A stretch of 64,000 nt of DNA, taken from Arion vulgaris (taxonomy: Eukaryota; Mollusca; Gastropoda; Stylommatophora; Arionidae). This document shows, piece by piece, positions 11,776 to 22,834 of this stretch. How positions within the stretch are numbered: the stretch's first letter is position 1; each line of letters opens with the position of its first letter. Below the pieces are notes generated by a model. That model made no database searches, had not been told where the DNA came from, and saw nothing but the letters and a program-made list of their open reading frames with translations. The DNA lies in assembly GCA_020796225.1 (NCBI GenBank), contig CM036775.1, positions 13,794,671-13,858,670 of the forward strand, written 5' to 3'. The position numbers and the translations under genes were made by a program.

Positions 11776-12251
11776 TCACATTTGTACAGTAGATTACAAT
11801 GCAAGATTATTTAGAATGAAGTGTAATGAGATCTTATTTGAAAAAACCAAACCCATACCTAGTACATTGTTTGAATCGATAAAAGAAAACATTTAAATTA
11901 CAACTAAATGTCGTATATTTAACATCTTTGAAAATCTGTACAAAATATTGTACAATGATATGCTGTACAAAATATTGTACAGGAGTAATTTTTCTTGAGT
12001 ATAGCAAATCCAAAACAAAGATCACACATGAAATTGTACAGCCCTGAAAACCCAAAGTCAATTGATGTGACAACAGCAATAATTAAGGGTGTCTTCAGTG
12101 AAAACAAAACTGGGGAAACAAGAAAGACACAGTATGGGATGTAATACAGTGTTCTGGTTCATGCTGCACTTGGATGAGAACTTGAAGCTAGGAGCTTGAA
12201 AAGTCACCACGCAGACGATGGAGGCGGCACTGTTAGACAGCTATTCTCCCA

Positions 12252-12349
12252 TCAGACTATGATTAGCCAACATATAAAGATAATGGCTACCCATAGCAAT
12301 ACTTTGCTGAGAAACTGCTCTTCTACTTGTTGTGGGGTGTTACCAGCGG
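12252..12349 (-). CDS. RNF185: RNF185-like exon 5 (C-terminal membrane anchor and stop)
   Basis: The acceptor is TTTGTTTCAG|CCGCTGG. The first two bases complete Pro166. The exon then encodes [20 protein letters not shown] followed by a hydrophobic [11 protein letters not shown] and a TGA stop at 12254-12252. The Q-F-L-S-K/R...W/F tail anchor is diagnostic for RNF185/RNF5. Confidence 0.93.
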
Positions 12350-15300
12350 CTGAAACAAAAGATCAATAATTCAGAAACAGAATGTGAAATTTGAGAGGAA
12401 TATATGTTTTACTTTTTAATTCCACATCATCATCAAGTAGCTTGTACCTTCCGGAACTTGGCTCCTATGACAGCAGTCCTGAAAAATTCGCTGTTCTGTG
12501 CAAGTTGACCATTGTCAGCAGCAGCCATTCTCAGATCGTCAATGACATCTTGCACCCATCGTCTTTTAGGTCTTCTTCTTGTTCTTCTTCTACGCACCAT
12601 TCCCTCCAAAATTATCTTATCTAGGCACTCATGTCGTTTGATGTGTCCGAAATATTTAATTTTCCTTGATGTTATGCTCTTTAATAGCCAACTCTCCTTA
12701 ATATCAAGCTGTTGCAGAACAGAAGCGTTTGTTCTTTTCTCTGTCCACGATATTCCAAGTACTCCTCAGCAGCATTTGCATTCAAAGGCATCAATGATCC
12801 CTGTCAATGGTCCATGTCTCACAACCATATGTTGCCAAGGGAAAATCGCAGGCTATTAAACTTAAACACTTGATATCTGTTCCTATGTCAGTCCTTTTCC
12901 ATAGGTTAGTTAGTTCTTTTATTTTTTGCAAAGTAATTCCTACCAGACCAGTTATATGAGGACTACCATCATAGCACTCAGGACATGTCCATAGGTGTTC
13001 AAATCTCCGCCTAAACAAATCCAGCAGCATACAGTGGCCCAAAACGACCAGTGCGATGTTGATTAATCAATCTTTTTGCATATTTGGTATGTCCTTCTTT
13101 TCGGGCTGTGCCAACATTTACACCCATCTCTGTCAATCTGCTCAGCGACTGGGATTCACAACCCTAAAATTTCTGTTTGGAAAGACTCAATGAGTTAAGA
13201 ATGTCATTTCGGTCCATTGCAGTTCCCTCTGATATCATAGCCATGCCAGCCATTTTATCACCATGTTTATTACTCCTGATCCATGCATGCACAGGGATTC
13301 AAATGAAGGAGATTTCTCGGATTCCCATCTATTTTCTGTGATCAGTTTGTCATGCTATGCTCAGAAGTCCTAACAGAAGGATGAATTGTCTCCATGAATC
13401 CAATGGCAACATTTTTAAAATACACTCTGTATCTGCATAAGCTAAAATTGACTATCACATTTATTTGATAACACTAGCTCGTGTGTGGCCTCTCAAGGGG
13501 AGCAAAGAATAGTAACAGAGCGACCAAGGTAGGTCCTGGGGAAACTACGCTATTAAATAAAAAGTGACGCAGAAATCAAATGTGCTGGCCTACTTGTAGG
13601 CATACTGGCATAATGTGCAATCGCTCTTAGGGTCAGATCACATACAAATCACAAAGAGTGGTTCAACAAGTGGTCGATATGGAAATTCAAAGAAGATCTG
13701 CTGTTTAGCCAACACTAAAACTAAATGCCACATTTATTTGACAACACTTACGAGGAGATCTGTGTCTGCCATCGCTAAAGTTGAATGTGGATGCAAACAT
13801 TCCAAATGGGAAAGCTCCAAAACCAAAAGAAAAATTTACATTTCCATCCTGGCCTAATCTAAAGTTTTGAAACCTCTGAAATGGAACAAATCAGAACATC
13901 AATCAATTATTAACTGCAATGGCTGAAACATAATACTTATAATCAAATAATAACTATTATCACATGACTGAAGACAACACACATTCTTCAAAATCATCTC
14001 AACGTTTTTTGGGTGTCAATAAATGACTTGGTTACTAAACCGACATCATTGCACTACGGGTGACCTAGAGGTGCTCAGTCTCCCCCAACAGATGTTGAAA
14101 GGTATGCGTACTGATGGTTCCCGCTGGTTAAATACACTCCTCCCTCTGTCCCTCAGGCATCCGGTTTTACTTGTACAGCGGGTAACTTCAAACTAAGGGT
14201 TAGATATCTGGATAGATTCAACATCTATTTTAGTGTCTTCACCAAAAGGCAGTTGTGAAGAGGCCGAAGAACATACCCATATCCACCCTAAACTCCCGAC
14301 AATCATTGCTGTTGATGCAAGCATGTGCGTTCTCTCATTGCTGCATATATCCGCATGCCCAGGACAGTAGATCCACATAAGCTTGACAATCGCAAGAGAT
14401 CCATATAAGCTTCTGGAGGTTAGAAGCTTCAATAGTCAACATACACTCATACTGCAACCTGCCATTTTGGATATTCCGCAGCATGGTCTAAGAATCAGAT
14501 ACAATAAAGGTCATGGTAAAGAGCCCAGAGCCAATGGAGGGCAGCAGTAACGATCTAAACCTGTTAATGTGTTACTGTACATCTGTTGTTATGATTGCAT
14601 GATCATCAGCAAAAAGAAATTAGTTTAAGAGTTCTTCAACGCTGTTCCCATCACTTTGTTGACCATTTTGCAGATTTGATCGATATATGTGATGAACAAC
14701 AGCGCAGTATGCATTACTCCTGATCCAAGGAGGAACTTTTCTGATAGGCCTGTGTTTGCTCTAACCATACACGACTATTTACACAGAGGCTCTTGTATAG
14801 GTTAATTAAGCGGTCATTAACTCCATAGATTGACAATACTTTCCCGAACTTGTTCCTATCAACGCTGTTGAATGATTTTTCCTGATCCATGAACGCAACA
14901 TGTAGGTGTTTATAGGATTCAACAGATCTTTCCATTAACTGCCTGAGGACGAATATTGCACCGGTAAGCCTCCGCTCCGATGTAATCCCATTTGTGAGTT
15001 AAGTTGGGACTCGATGGCTTTTATTTGACGACAAAGCTTTTATACGCGTATTTTACCAAATACTTTTCTGGTGTGACTCAGTAGCACTATTCCCCTATAT
15101 TTTTGTACAATCCCCTCTGCTACCTTTCTGTTTCCTCCTTTCAAATAACCCCCAAATGATCATCTTTGTACAACAAATAAATATGTCATGACCTGAGAAC
15201 ACGATACAAGTTCAGGAACCACACTGAAAGTTGTTTATGTTGTAAGAACTTACATTTGAAGACTCTGGCTCTGACCTTTGACCTGATGGCCTAGGGGGCA

Positions 15301-18300
15301 ACTTTTCTCTGTAACCAGTAAACATTAACACATGTTAAAATATTTATATTTAATATTATCATCATAATTAGCAAACTGTATATCTATATCTTTCCTCCTC
15401 GTTTGTTCTCATACTCTCACTGGTTATAACAGGATGCAGTTAGGAGAATGGATTGTGTTGCAGTTTTCAGCGTGAGCTGTGGTATTTGCATCTTTCGGTC
15501 AGACACATTCGACTTCAGCATAGTGTTTTTTGGGTACAAGATTAGCTTTTCCCTCTTTGATCTCCACAAACTTAGCCAGACTTCCTGGTAGTCGTCTGTT
15601 TTCGGAGCTAGCCTTAGATAGCTACGAGTTGTTGACTGCTACAAGCACACACACACATACAGCTTGTCTGTAGTCCCTAAAGGGCACATAGTGTCTGGCT
15701 CCATTTAGCTATATAAAAAAAAAACGTTCTAACATATGAATGTGAACATAGACAATAAACAGAGAGGAAAAATGACAATGTTCTCAAAGACAGAATACGA
15801 GAACAGATTACTTATGAAGTACATACAAAAGAGACACCAACATTCTTTGGATTTGTTATGAGAAGAGAGAGATGATAGTTCATAAGTACGGTTCCAACTT
15901 CACTGCAACGGGTCACCCCATAATTGCTCCGTTCCTGTGCCAATGAAAATCACACGAAATGCTAACAACTGTGAAATGTTTCCTGTGTGAACTAATTCCA
16001 GAATGAAACAGCCGCGCACCACCACAAAAAGCAACCTGCTCCGCATAAAATGCATATGGCCGTCGCTAATGTAGCAACACCAAACTGTTCATCACTTGAA
16101 TTGTAATTGGTTGACACAGCAAAAACATTCCATGTAACATTCATAGCTCACAGCGTTGCTCAAGCACTAACTCAGTAGCTCGGCAAACGAAACCAGAAAA
16201 TACTCGACCAAACATGTCGGAAATGCGCTAGCAAAGTTGTGTTCAGAATCAAACTGTTCTGACTCTGAATGGCCCTCCGGCATTCCGCCATTGCTGGCCA
16301 GGTTTTTCAGAGAGAAATGAATACATTGTGACCAACAGGCTGGATACAAGGAAACAAGTTAGTTATAGAGAGACAGAGAAAAAAAAGATTCTGGCCAGTT
16401 CAGCATCATGGAATGGCATGAAAACAGTAACTCATAACTAGAACATGAGACAGAGAGTTGGGGAAGGTAATGATAACCTAAGTCTACTGGAATGGCACTT
16501 GATTCTCTTCTTCGTCTCTTCTTATTTCTCTCTACTCTTCAAGGAGCACAGTGCCTCAACAGTTGCCCTCCACTTTCTCAGGTCTCTGGTCGCTTTTTTC
16601 CCTGGTGTCCAAGGATAATCCAGTTATTCTTAAGTATGTTGAACAATTTATTTTTAGTTTCTGCAACCGCATCATTTTCATTGTTGTTAAATATGGATGC
16701 GTAGTTAGCTCATCACTCAACGTGGAGGACCAGGTGGCCACATTTAGTCGGGTCCATTTTTTCACCTGCCCGGATTGGGCAACCTTTTCAGGAACAATAT
16801 TCCTAACTGCATAGATCTCTGGGTAATTGAGGTGCACAGGCGTTTGAATGCTGATCAAACCACGGAACATCTCCTGAAAGACAACCCCTGAGCGTTCTCC
16901 ATAGAAAGGAATGATGGCCCAACAACACATCACTACATTCAAAACTACACAACACTAGAGAAGAGCTCCAGGAAACACTCAACTTTATCATAAGAGAACA
17001 TATGACTGCATAATCATTCAAAAAGTAAACTTCAAAATTACATCGGGGACCTGTGCCAGTGCTGCGGAGGTCATGCACTATCACTGAGATCTTTCTGTGT
17101 AAGAAAGAGATCAAAGCAAACAGTTACTCACCGAAGTGCAATAATGATCGTCCTATCAAACAAATCAAACTATCACACAGTAAAATAAACCAGTGCACTG
17201 ACTCACCTAGGGTCTTGAGGATTTGGGTTTCCACGCCCATAAATAGGTATCACTTTGTCTTTACTGATTCCTGCCTTACATACTGGGCAAGTCGGTCTTT
17301 CTGGCCTTGTCTCCAACCATTGATGTATACATGGCCAACTGGGAAGTGAAAAGGGAACTTATAAATTAGAATGCTATGTCCAGGGCAGTTATTTCAATCC
17401 ATGCAGCTATACCTTGCTAGTATCTCTGCTTAAATAATAATTCCTCTCGTGCCGTTATACGTTACATGGGCCTGCAAGTAATTTCTCCATACCGCTCTAT
17501 CCTGGGCAACTCGCTCAATCTCCTCCATGAAACTGAGACCGATATTTCTTGCCTCTCTCAACAAAGTAGTATCTCTGCTTGCATCTCCCTAAATGTAACC
17601 GATTTGCTCCCCATTTGGAGCAGCCAGAAGTGTTCTGATCAGTACCTAGTCCTATCAGAGACAAACGATAAATGGTAGGCCTTCTGTTTAAGTTGAGCAT
17701 ATTTAGCCTGTGCTGCCGAGGCTCGAAGGAGAAAATAATAGTTACACTGCGACTTACAAGGCATGTCGTAAAAGGCGACAGGTATGGCCTAGGGAAGCTA
17801 CCCTAGTAAATAAAATGTGTCGTGGAAATCGGATGTGCTGGCCTATATGTAGGTGCATAACTAGCACAACGTACAATCGCTCTTAGGCTCAGATATCATA
17901 CAAATCACAGTGGTTTAACGAGTGGTCGATATAGAGTATTTAAAATAAGAATAAAGTAGAGCACATAAAAAAAACTCTTGGTAGTTCAAAACCAATAAGA
18001 ATAGGCTGAAAAGCCACTATCTCTCTGCCTTTTAAACCCGGATTGGGGCATAGGCCCTCAACCAACTCATGTTCAAGTCTTTCTATCTCTAGCTATCTCT
18101 GCAGCTCTTCTTTATATTGTAAATCTCTGCTTCCAAATCTCGTCTCCATGTATTTCTCAGCCTCCCTTTTCGTTGTTCCTGCGGGTTCAGGAAAGGACCC
18201 TTTTATCTTCTTCTTCTTCTTTGCGTTTGTTCTTTACAATCAATTTTAATCACTCTTTGTGATATGTTTGATCTTTGCCAAGAACGTGTATACGTTGCAC

Positions 18301-21300
18301 ATTGGTTTGGTAGGCCCCTAAACGCATAGACTTCTCACGTTTAGGACATGTGCATCCGATTTCAGCCAAACCTCCTTAGTCGCCTCTTACGACATGCGTG
18401 GCAGGTAACAGTGGTGCTATTCTTTACACCCCAAATTTGGGCCCGGTAACCACTCGGGCGACCCTTTTATTATATTCCCTCAGGTTTTCCTCAAAGTGTG
18501 TCCTATCTAGCGCCAGCGTCTTTTTTTAACCTCTTGGTCCACTGGAATCTGTCTTGTTCTCTACATATGTTCCTCATTTGTGACCATATCATACCATCTT
18601 AGTCCTATTCTGCGCAGACACCAGTTGATGAATGTTTGCAGTTTATGTGTTATTGTTTTAGTAGTTCATGTTTCTGATCCATACAGCTGAAAAGCCACTG
18701 CACAGGCAAAATTTATTTAAATTATAATAAAATTCCTAAATTTTTTTTATTTTACCAACTTCAAAATGACACCAGGAAACCTCGCCAGTGCTACATAGCC
18801 CTAGCACTGAGATATTTCAGTGTACAAGACAGATTGGAGCACACATAGTTATTCACCAAGTTGCAGTGATGATGGTCCTATCAATCAATCAATGTTAATG
18901 ACCACATCTCTGACTCAAAAATAGATGCGTCAAAGCATGATAAAAGACTATTATTTAACTTGCAGAAGAATTTATGTTGCAAATAGCTGAATTATTTACA
19001 GAAAATTCCACAAAATTTATACAGTATGAATATTGCAAGGATTTTATTACAAAACGGTATTAATAACAGGTATAAGTGCAAGCATTATAAGTGTCGCCTA
19101 GAAGTTACAGAGGGCCTAAGTTAGGGATGTAAAGAATAGAACCTCTGTTATTTGCCTCGCTTGTAACAGGTGACTAAGGAGATTGGGCGTGGGGCTAGCT
19201 ATCCCACCCCATAAAAACACTAGATAGCTACAGAAACCACAACCAGGAAAATCATAGCTCGCCACACGAGGAAGAAGGAGGACCCGAGGGAGGAAATCAT
19301 GAAGTGAATGCAAGAAAATGAGGACAGAGTGTAGAGATCTGAAAAAGATGGCCTTGGATAGAGGGCTTGGAAGACCTTGGTTGCGGACCTATGCCTCCCT
19401 AGGGGTGAAGGTTGAAGTAGAATTATAAATATGGCTAGTACCATTCCGTCTTTGCAGATGAGTGTGTAAGTAGTACTGTAAAGAAGTGTGTCCTTTCGTT
19501 CGCTTGAGATATTGTCTATATATTCAATGTTTCTCTTGCGCAAACTCAGCTGTCTCTTAACTGGAGGGGGGTATCTGTGGCTACATTTTTAAGTCGTTAG
19601 CCTCAAGTTTTACAGGTTTGAATCCAGGTTGTGACATTCTGCACATGTGTGCATTTTTTCAAGAGATTTCTAGTATTGTTGCTGGAGCTACAGAGTTCAT
19701 GCCTTGTGCAATATTCTTTGCAGGTGGAATGCTACATCTGTGGAGACGGAACGAGCCATATGAGGAACCTGTTGCAATTAAGCAAATCTCTCATCTTTAG
19801 GTCCTTTAACTGTCTCTTGTATCTCAAACAAAGACCAGTATAGTTTTCATTTCAGTGTTGTGTTTCACTGAGTTTGTCTCAGTATATCACATTTGAGGGA
19901 GTCTTGAAGTATGTGCTCTGCAGTATGGGCTGCATGCCCACATGGTTGAATTATCAATCTTGAATTTTGTATACATGTGGCTACAGAATCAGTGGTGCCC
20001 TGTTCTAAGATGCAGAATTACAACTTGTACTAATCTGCTCATATTTTGGTAGGTGTCTGATATTTAAAGAGTTGAAAACTAATCCATGGCTCTGATGAAT
20101 TTGACTAGCAAGCAAAAATTAGTAGAATGCTGACGAACCGAAGAATACTTGTCAACCTGACCTTCAAGTGATGTAGACTAGGAAACTTTGCAAGGTCAGA
20201 GGGTAAGTGAGATCAAAATAGGGGTATGGACTCAGAATTAAGATGTGTTTAGTCCTCGACTGCACTAGAGATACTCCCATTATGAAGATAAGATATATGT
20301 TTGGTCTTCTAACACTATGTTCCCGTCATACGATCACTAAAACAAAAATGTGTGGTATACTGAAGATCAGACACACCAACTGCACAAGAATACTAATGAT
20401 GTTAAGGGCACAATAATCAAGCATGACAAGTCATGGATAGCTCAAATGGATAGAACAATTCACCAGGTGACCACAGTTGCGACTCTACCGAAAGAAAGGA
20501 TTCCGACAGATATAGCAACTTCAAAAATGTTATCATTACCCTTGAAGGGAATGTTGAGGTAATATGAAGGCTGAACTTGCAATTAAACCGCTGCTAGCAG
20601 AAATTGCAAGTGATGATGATGTTGCATATATTGATGAGTCTATACTTCATGGTGAGAATCGGCTGGGATTTCGTAACTAGCACACATGGTAGGGTTGTAG
20701 CAGAACTAAATAAAGCATACTGGACAACTACTTCAAGTACGAGGGTCAAGGTCACTACTAATGCACTGGAATGACTCTGGGACTTTGTTTACTGGGGCCA
20801 ATGCTTTAGACGGTACAAAACAGCAGGTTGTGGTATTAGTGGATGTCTATTGAGATTTACAACTTTCAGGGGCTTATGTAGATATACTATCCTGGACATA
20901 CAGATGTTCATGGCAATGAGAGAGTGGACCGGTCTGCACCAACAGTTGATAATAGTATTAATCACTGGGGAGTTTAAGATGGATAGGAAAGACGTCATAC
21001 GATTTCTTGGCGATCACCTACCCTACTGTTGATGAAGACATTAAAAGTGATAGAGATTCAAGGTTTGCAATTACAAATTGCACAAGCAGAACTGGATGTC
21101 TATGGGGAAGCGTGAGGAGTGTTTAACCAGCAAGCAAAAGCAACAGGAACCATCAGTAATCAAAGTAGAAGTATAACTTATAAGGATTATCCATAGTATG
21201 CTGCATCATCTTTGACTTCAACATCTGTTGGGGGAGTCTGAGCAACTCTATGGGTCTGCCCATAGTGATAATGATATGGGATGGCGTCAGTTAAGTAACC

Positions 21301-21695
21301 GATAACCAACGATTAGTGCGACTTCAAACAGATGCAATCCAATCAAATTCAAATGAAATCAAAATAACAGCTAACTAATACTAATAGCATAGCCAATGAT
21401 TGCAGCAAATAGCAATTAACAATAACATAACATTCATTTATCATTTAATGATGCAATTAAACAATTTAACTACACAGTAAAACACTTAAATTCAATAAAT
21501 CAAAACTAACCAGAAAAGGTGGCCGCACATGCTAACGACTGGGTCGTTTGCTGTTTCAAAACAGATGTTACATTCGTGTGTTCCATGTTGTTCATCTTTA
21601 CGATCTTCTAATTTAGAATCTACTATGACCGGGTCTTCGTTAGAAGTTTTGCGGTCGTCCTTTAGGGACGAATTTGAAGAGGCTTCCGTGCTCAT
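12252..21695 (-). CDS. RNF185: RNF185/RNF5-like membrane RING E3 ubiquitin ligase (whole gene span)
   Basis: Five exons joined by GT-AG introns give a 197-codon frame: 21695-21511, 17338-17207, 15308-15254, 13875-13752 and 12349-12252. Intron phases are 2, 2, 0 and 1 and all match. The RING is C3HC4: Cys42, Cys45, Cys57, His59, Cys62, Cys65, Cys79 and Cys82. It is followed by [16 protein letters not shown], a hallmark of RNF5/RNF185, then a Phe/Gly-rich hydrophobic segment (about 139-157) and a C-terminal membrane helix (about 180-197). Human RNF185 has nearly the same length (192). The family acts in the ER and outer mitochondrial membranes in ERAD and autophagy. RNF185 and RNF5 are close paralogues in vertebrates, so in an invertebrate the name covers their common ancestor. 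It is divergent to the SUR gene. Confidence 0.95.
12390..12790 (-). pseudogene. LINE 3' coding fragment in RNF185 intron 4
   Basis: The minus-strand frames contain a basic [18 protein letters not shown] block followed by the GAKFRK..AT terminal motif. The same family lies at 30195-30478, 32860-33675 and 43115-43549, where it ends in a TGATGATGA tail. Confidence 0.75.
12950..13330 (-). pseudogene. LINE C-terminal (post-RNase H) fragment
   Basis: The minus strand reads [19 protein letters not shown], a C-x2-C segment typical of the C-terminus of this LINE family (compare EIEHLWVCPECNDD at 27010-27090). The same block recurs at 45530-45960. Confidence 0.65.
13482..13697 (+). mobile_element. SINE family B, copy 2, in RNF185 intron 4
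   Basis: The head is degraded and lacks the CATGTCGTAAGAGGCG part. The body is typical: GGCCTACTTGTAGGC, CAATCGCTCTTAG and AACAAGTGGTCGATATGG. CACATTTATTTGAYAACACT occurs on both sides (13457-13476 and 13728-13747); the right copy abuts the donor of RNF185 exon 4. Confidence 0.8.
13752..13875 (-). CDS. RNF185: RNF185-like exon 4 (Phe/Gly-rich membrane segment)
   Basis: The acceptor TTTCAG precedes AGGTTTCAAAAC and the donor is CTC|GTAAGT. The exon encodes a Phe-rich stretch with [19 protein letters not shown], equivalent to the first hydrophobic segment of RNF185. It ends in phase 1. A family B SINE lies only about 55 bp below its donor. Confidence 0.92.
14040..14500 (-). pseudogene. LINE RNase H/C-terminal region in RNF185 intron 3
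   Basis: Related to 27010-27430: AACGAGAGAACGCACATGCT-like sequence (N-E-R) on the minus strand, the [10 protein letters not shown] block, and the 3' end GTCATTGCACTACGGGTGAC. It is frameshifted throughout. Confidence 0.7.
14560..14990 (-). pseudogene. LINE reverse transcriptase finger/palm fragment
   Basis: The minus strand encodes [20 protein letters not shown] followed by [16 protein letters not shown]. This is RT motif with the first catalytic Asp (F-x-D-x-x-K-A-F-D-x-V) in diverged form. Downstream text on the same strand matches the region before the 3574-3786 block. Confidence 0.75.
15254..15308 (-). CDS. RNF185: RNF185-like exon 3 (55-nt linker exon)
   Basis: A short exon between TTACAG and GTAAGT encodes [18 protein letters not shown]. 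It matches the proline/arginine linker (E-K-x-P-P-R-P-x-G-Q-R) after the RING in RNF185. Phase 0 at its end fits exon 4. Confidence 0.92.
15309..16489. other. RNF185 intron 2, distal part: no feature recognised
   Basis: Only short frames and a short CACACACACA run near 15645 are visible. I see no element boundaries. Confidence 0.4.
16490..16945 (-). pseudogene. Unrecognised 128-codon open frame, probably LINE remnant
   Basis: An open frame at 16942-16556 on the minus strand carries [19 protein letters not shown] and a basic C-terminus. The other frame reads [13 protein letters not shown], similar in style to LINE tails. I do not recognise a protein family. It sits in intron 2 of RNF185, on the same strand. 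Confidence 0.3.
17025..17175 (+). mobile_element. SINE family D, 3' part
   Basis: Contains CATCGGGGACCTGTGCCAG, TGAGATCTTTCTGTGTAAGA and GTTACTCACCGAAGTGC, ending near CCTATCAAACAAATC. It matches the 3' half of the full-length copy at 34286-34718. It lies within 35 bp of the donor of RNF185 exon 2. Confidence 0.75.
17207..17338 (-). CDS. RNF185: RNF185-like exon 2 (second half of RING)
   Basis: The acceptor is CCCAG|TTGGCC and the donor AG|GTGAGT at 17206. The exon encodes [20 protein letters not shown], completing the RING, then [20 protein letters not shown]. It enters in phase 2 and leaves in phase 2, with AG completed by the A of exon 3 to give Arg106. Confidence 0.95.
17432..17566 (-). 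mobile_element. Short 5'-truncated LINE 3' end with 14-bp target duplication
   Basis: TAGTATCTCTGCTT occurs exactly at 17418-17431 and 17567-17580. The 135 bp between matches the 3' end of the LINE at 1560-1800 (TTTCTCCATACCGCTCTAT, AACTCGCTCAATCTCCTCCA). This is a clean target-primed insertion in RNF185 intron 1. Confidence 0.9.
17708..17945 (+). mobile_element. SINE family B, copy 3
   Basis: CTGTGCTGCCGAGGCTCG head, CATGTCGTAAAAGGCGAC, CTACCCTAGTAAATAAAA, CAATCGCTCTTAGGCTCAGA and GAGTGGTCGATATAG. Confidence 0.8.
18040..18690 (-). pseudogene. LINE fragment hosting a family A SINE
   Basis: The minus strand contains the RT thumb motif LYGSET (from CTGTATGGATCAGAAACATG at about 18670-18690). 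Matching blocks occur at 26165-26275 (GTTCACTGGGATCTGT). The host is split by the SINE at 18207-18459. Confidence 0.55.
18207..18459 (-). mobile_element. SINE family A, copy 1, with 11-bp target duplication
   Basis: GACCCTTTTAT flanks both ends (18196-18206 and 18460-18470). On the minus strand it starts GCCCGAGTGGTTACCGGG, contains GGGTGTAAAGAATAG and ATCACAAAGAGTGATT, and ends in an AAGAAGAAGAAG tail. Length is 253 bp. Confidence 0.93.
18770..18897 (+). mobile_element. SINE family D, 3' fragment
   Basis: CTTCAAAATGACACCAGG, GAGATATTTCAGTGTACAAG and TATCAATCAATCAATG tail. It corresponds to the last third of the element at 34286-34718. Confidence 0.75.
19086..19420 (+). mobile_element. SINE family H, copy 2
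   Basis: Shares with 9420-9712 the head (AGTTACAGAGGGCC, TGTAAAGAATAGAACC) and body (GGGCGTGGGGCTAGCTA, TAGATAGCTACAGAAACC, GGTTGCGGACCTATGCCTCC). A weak flanking ATTATAA is present on both sides. Confidence 0.75.
19565..19800 (+). mobile_element. SINE family F, copy 2
   Basis: Head TCTGTGGCTACATTTTTAAG with B-box-like CAGGTTTGAATCCAGG. Then ATTGTTGCTGGAGCTACAGA and GTGCAATATTCTTTGCAGG, as in the other family F copies. Confidence 0.75.
20230..21260 (+). pseudogene. LINE with decayed RNase H domain
   Basis: Plus-strand blocks in order: [35 protein letters not shown] (first RNase H Asp region, compare VVYTDGLVHRGEKSGWGF at 27.6 kb), [15 protein letters not shown] (H and final Asp), then the 3' end CTGTTGGGGGAGTCTGAGCA. 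Frames are broken several times. It lies in RNF185 intron 1 in antisense orientation. Confidence 0.8.
21511..21695 (-). CDS. RNF185: RNF185-like exon 1 (start codon, first half of RING)
   Basis: The exon starts at ATG 21695-21693 with a hydrophilic, Ser/Asp/Glu-rich 40-residue leader ([10 protein letters not shown]...). The RING begin [20 protein letters not shown] follows. The donor is TTTTCTG|GTTAGT at 21510, phase 2, splitting the sixth zinc ligand (Cys62, TG|T). GTTAGT is a less common donor, but the join to exon 2 restores LF-C-WPC exactly as in the family. Confidence 0.93.
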
Positions 21696-21879
21696 TCTGA
21701 GTTTGAAATTGCACGGGTTACTGTAATTTTCAGTCTCTACACAAGTGGCACATAGTAAGTGTAAAGAAAAACAATGATGATTACAGCAGACAATTCAGCG
21801 ACTGTCAATATGAACTTTTACTATAACTAAATTTTGACATGACGATTACTTCCAGAGATTTCTGGTCAACGTTGCACTA

Positions 21880-21888
21880 CGCATGCGC
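21880..21888. promoter_or_regulatory. NRF-1-like palindrome upstream of RNF185
   Basis: TACGCATGCGCTG contains the CGCATGCGC core of NRF-1 sites, 185 bp upstream of the RNF185 start codon. Such sites are common in CpG-type promoters of housekeeping genes. This is inference from a short motif. Confidence 0.4.
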
Positions 21889-22149
21889 TGTGGGTACAGA
21901 GGAAATGGTCTCATTTTCCACTATTAGTGCTGTTCGTGTAGTCTCGGTTACTTGTAAATATGTGTAACTATTCGTTTATAACGATATAAACGGACGACTG
22001 GACACCACTCTAATCCTTACTCTGTGGATAAACCATCCAATCCTACTCTAGATCAGAACACACTAAAACATCTTGAACTAACCGAACTGGATGATGAACC
22101 AAAAGAGATGAAACTCGCTGAAACAAAAAATAAACTTTCAAAGAGTATA

Positions 22150-22500
22150 TAATAGCCGTCCATCGCAAGCGATGATGACAACAATCTCAGACGTGTACTG
22201 TTGCACCTCTCTGGTGTGTGCGGAGGTGACTGTAGAGTCCAATCCTAGAACAGAATCCCCGACCACAGGTGGGGCATACATGATCAAGGTTAGACATGTG
22301 CGTGTTGTGTGCTCTGTCTTTTCGCGCTGCTCGTTTTCTCTGTGACTCAACAATACGATGATTCTCAGCTATTCGGGTTCCTCTTTTGTTGTTACAGCGC
22401 CACATTTGGCGATCTTGCGCAAGGGATTCCCAGCACGTATTGTCTATATCAAAGAGTAAGGCGGCAGGGATAGATAACATTCCTGCAGACATTTATCGAA
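22150..22500 (-). pseudogene. LINE C-terminus with C2H2-like finger
   Basis: The minus strand encodes DRQMWRCNNKRGTRIAENHR, SQRKRAARKDRAHNTHMSN and CPTCGRGFCSRIGLYSHLRT. The finger is C-x2-C-x12-H-x3-H and is a known C-terminal module of a group of metazoan LINEs. It is not a host zinc-finger gene. Opposite-strand text at 22448-22515 (SKAAGIDNIPADIYRKR) is an RT fragment of another LINE. Confidence 0.8.
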
Positions 22501-22834
22501 AAAGGGTGGAGACTGCAGTAAAACTTGGAAAAATAGCTAAACACGTAAAAACAAAGTACTATAGTTTTACAAAATACAGAATGCAGACATTTACAAGGAT
22601 GTCCTCCAACCCCACCTTTACAATACATACAGTGCTTGAGCACAGCCAAAAGTTTATAGTTGGCTCTGGCATGAGAGAAGGCGAAATTCTTTAAGACATC
22701 AGGGATGCATCGATAATGTCACTCGATAACAATGCTGTTCAACGTATTTGTATACTTGGTTGCATCTGATTGGAAGCGGTGGAGGCGCGGGCGTCGTTTG
22801 GCGATTGCAATAATAATAATCATTATCATCATCA

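Noticed and set aside
16556..16942. A 128-residue host protein in RNF185 intron 2
   Set aside because: No recognisable domain, opposite-strand frames are equally open, and its C-terminus looks like LINE tail sequence. Kept only as a low-confidence remnant.
22187..22492. A C2H2 zinc-finger host gene
   Set aside because: The single finger and the basic R-K-R-A-A-R-K segment belong to the C-terminus of a LINE; the upstream exon structure of a host gene is absent.
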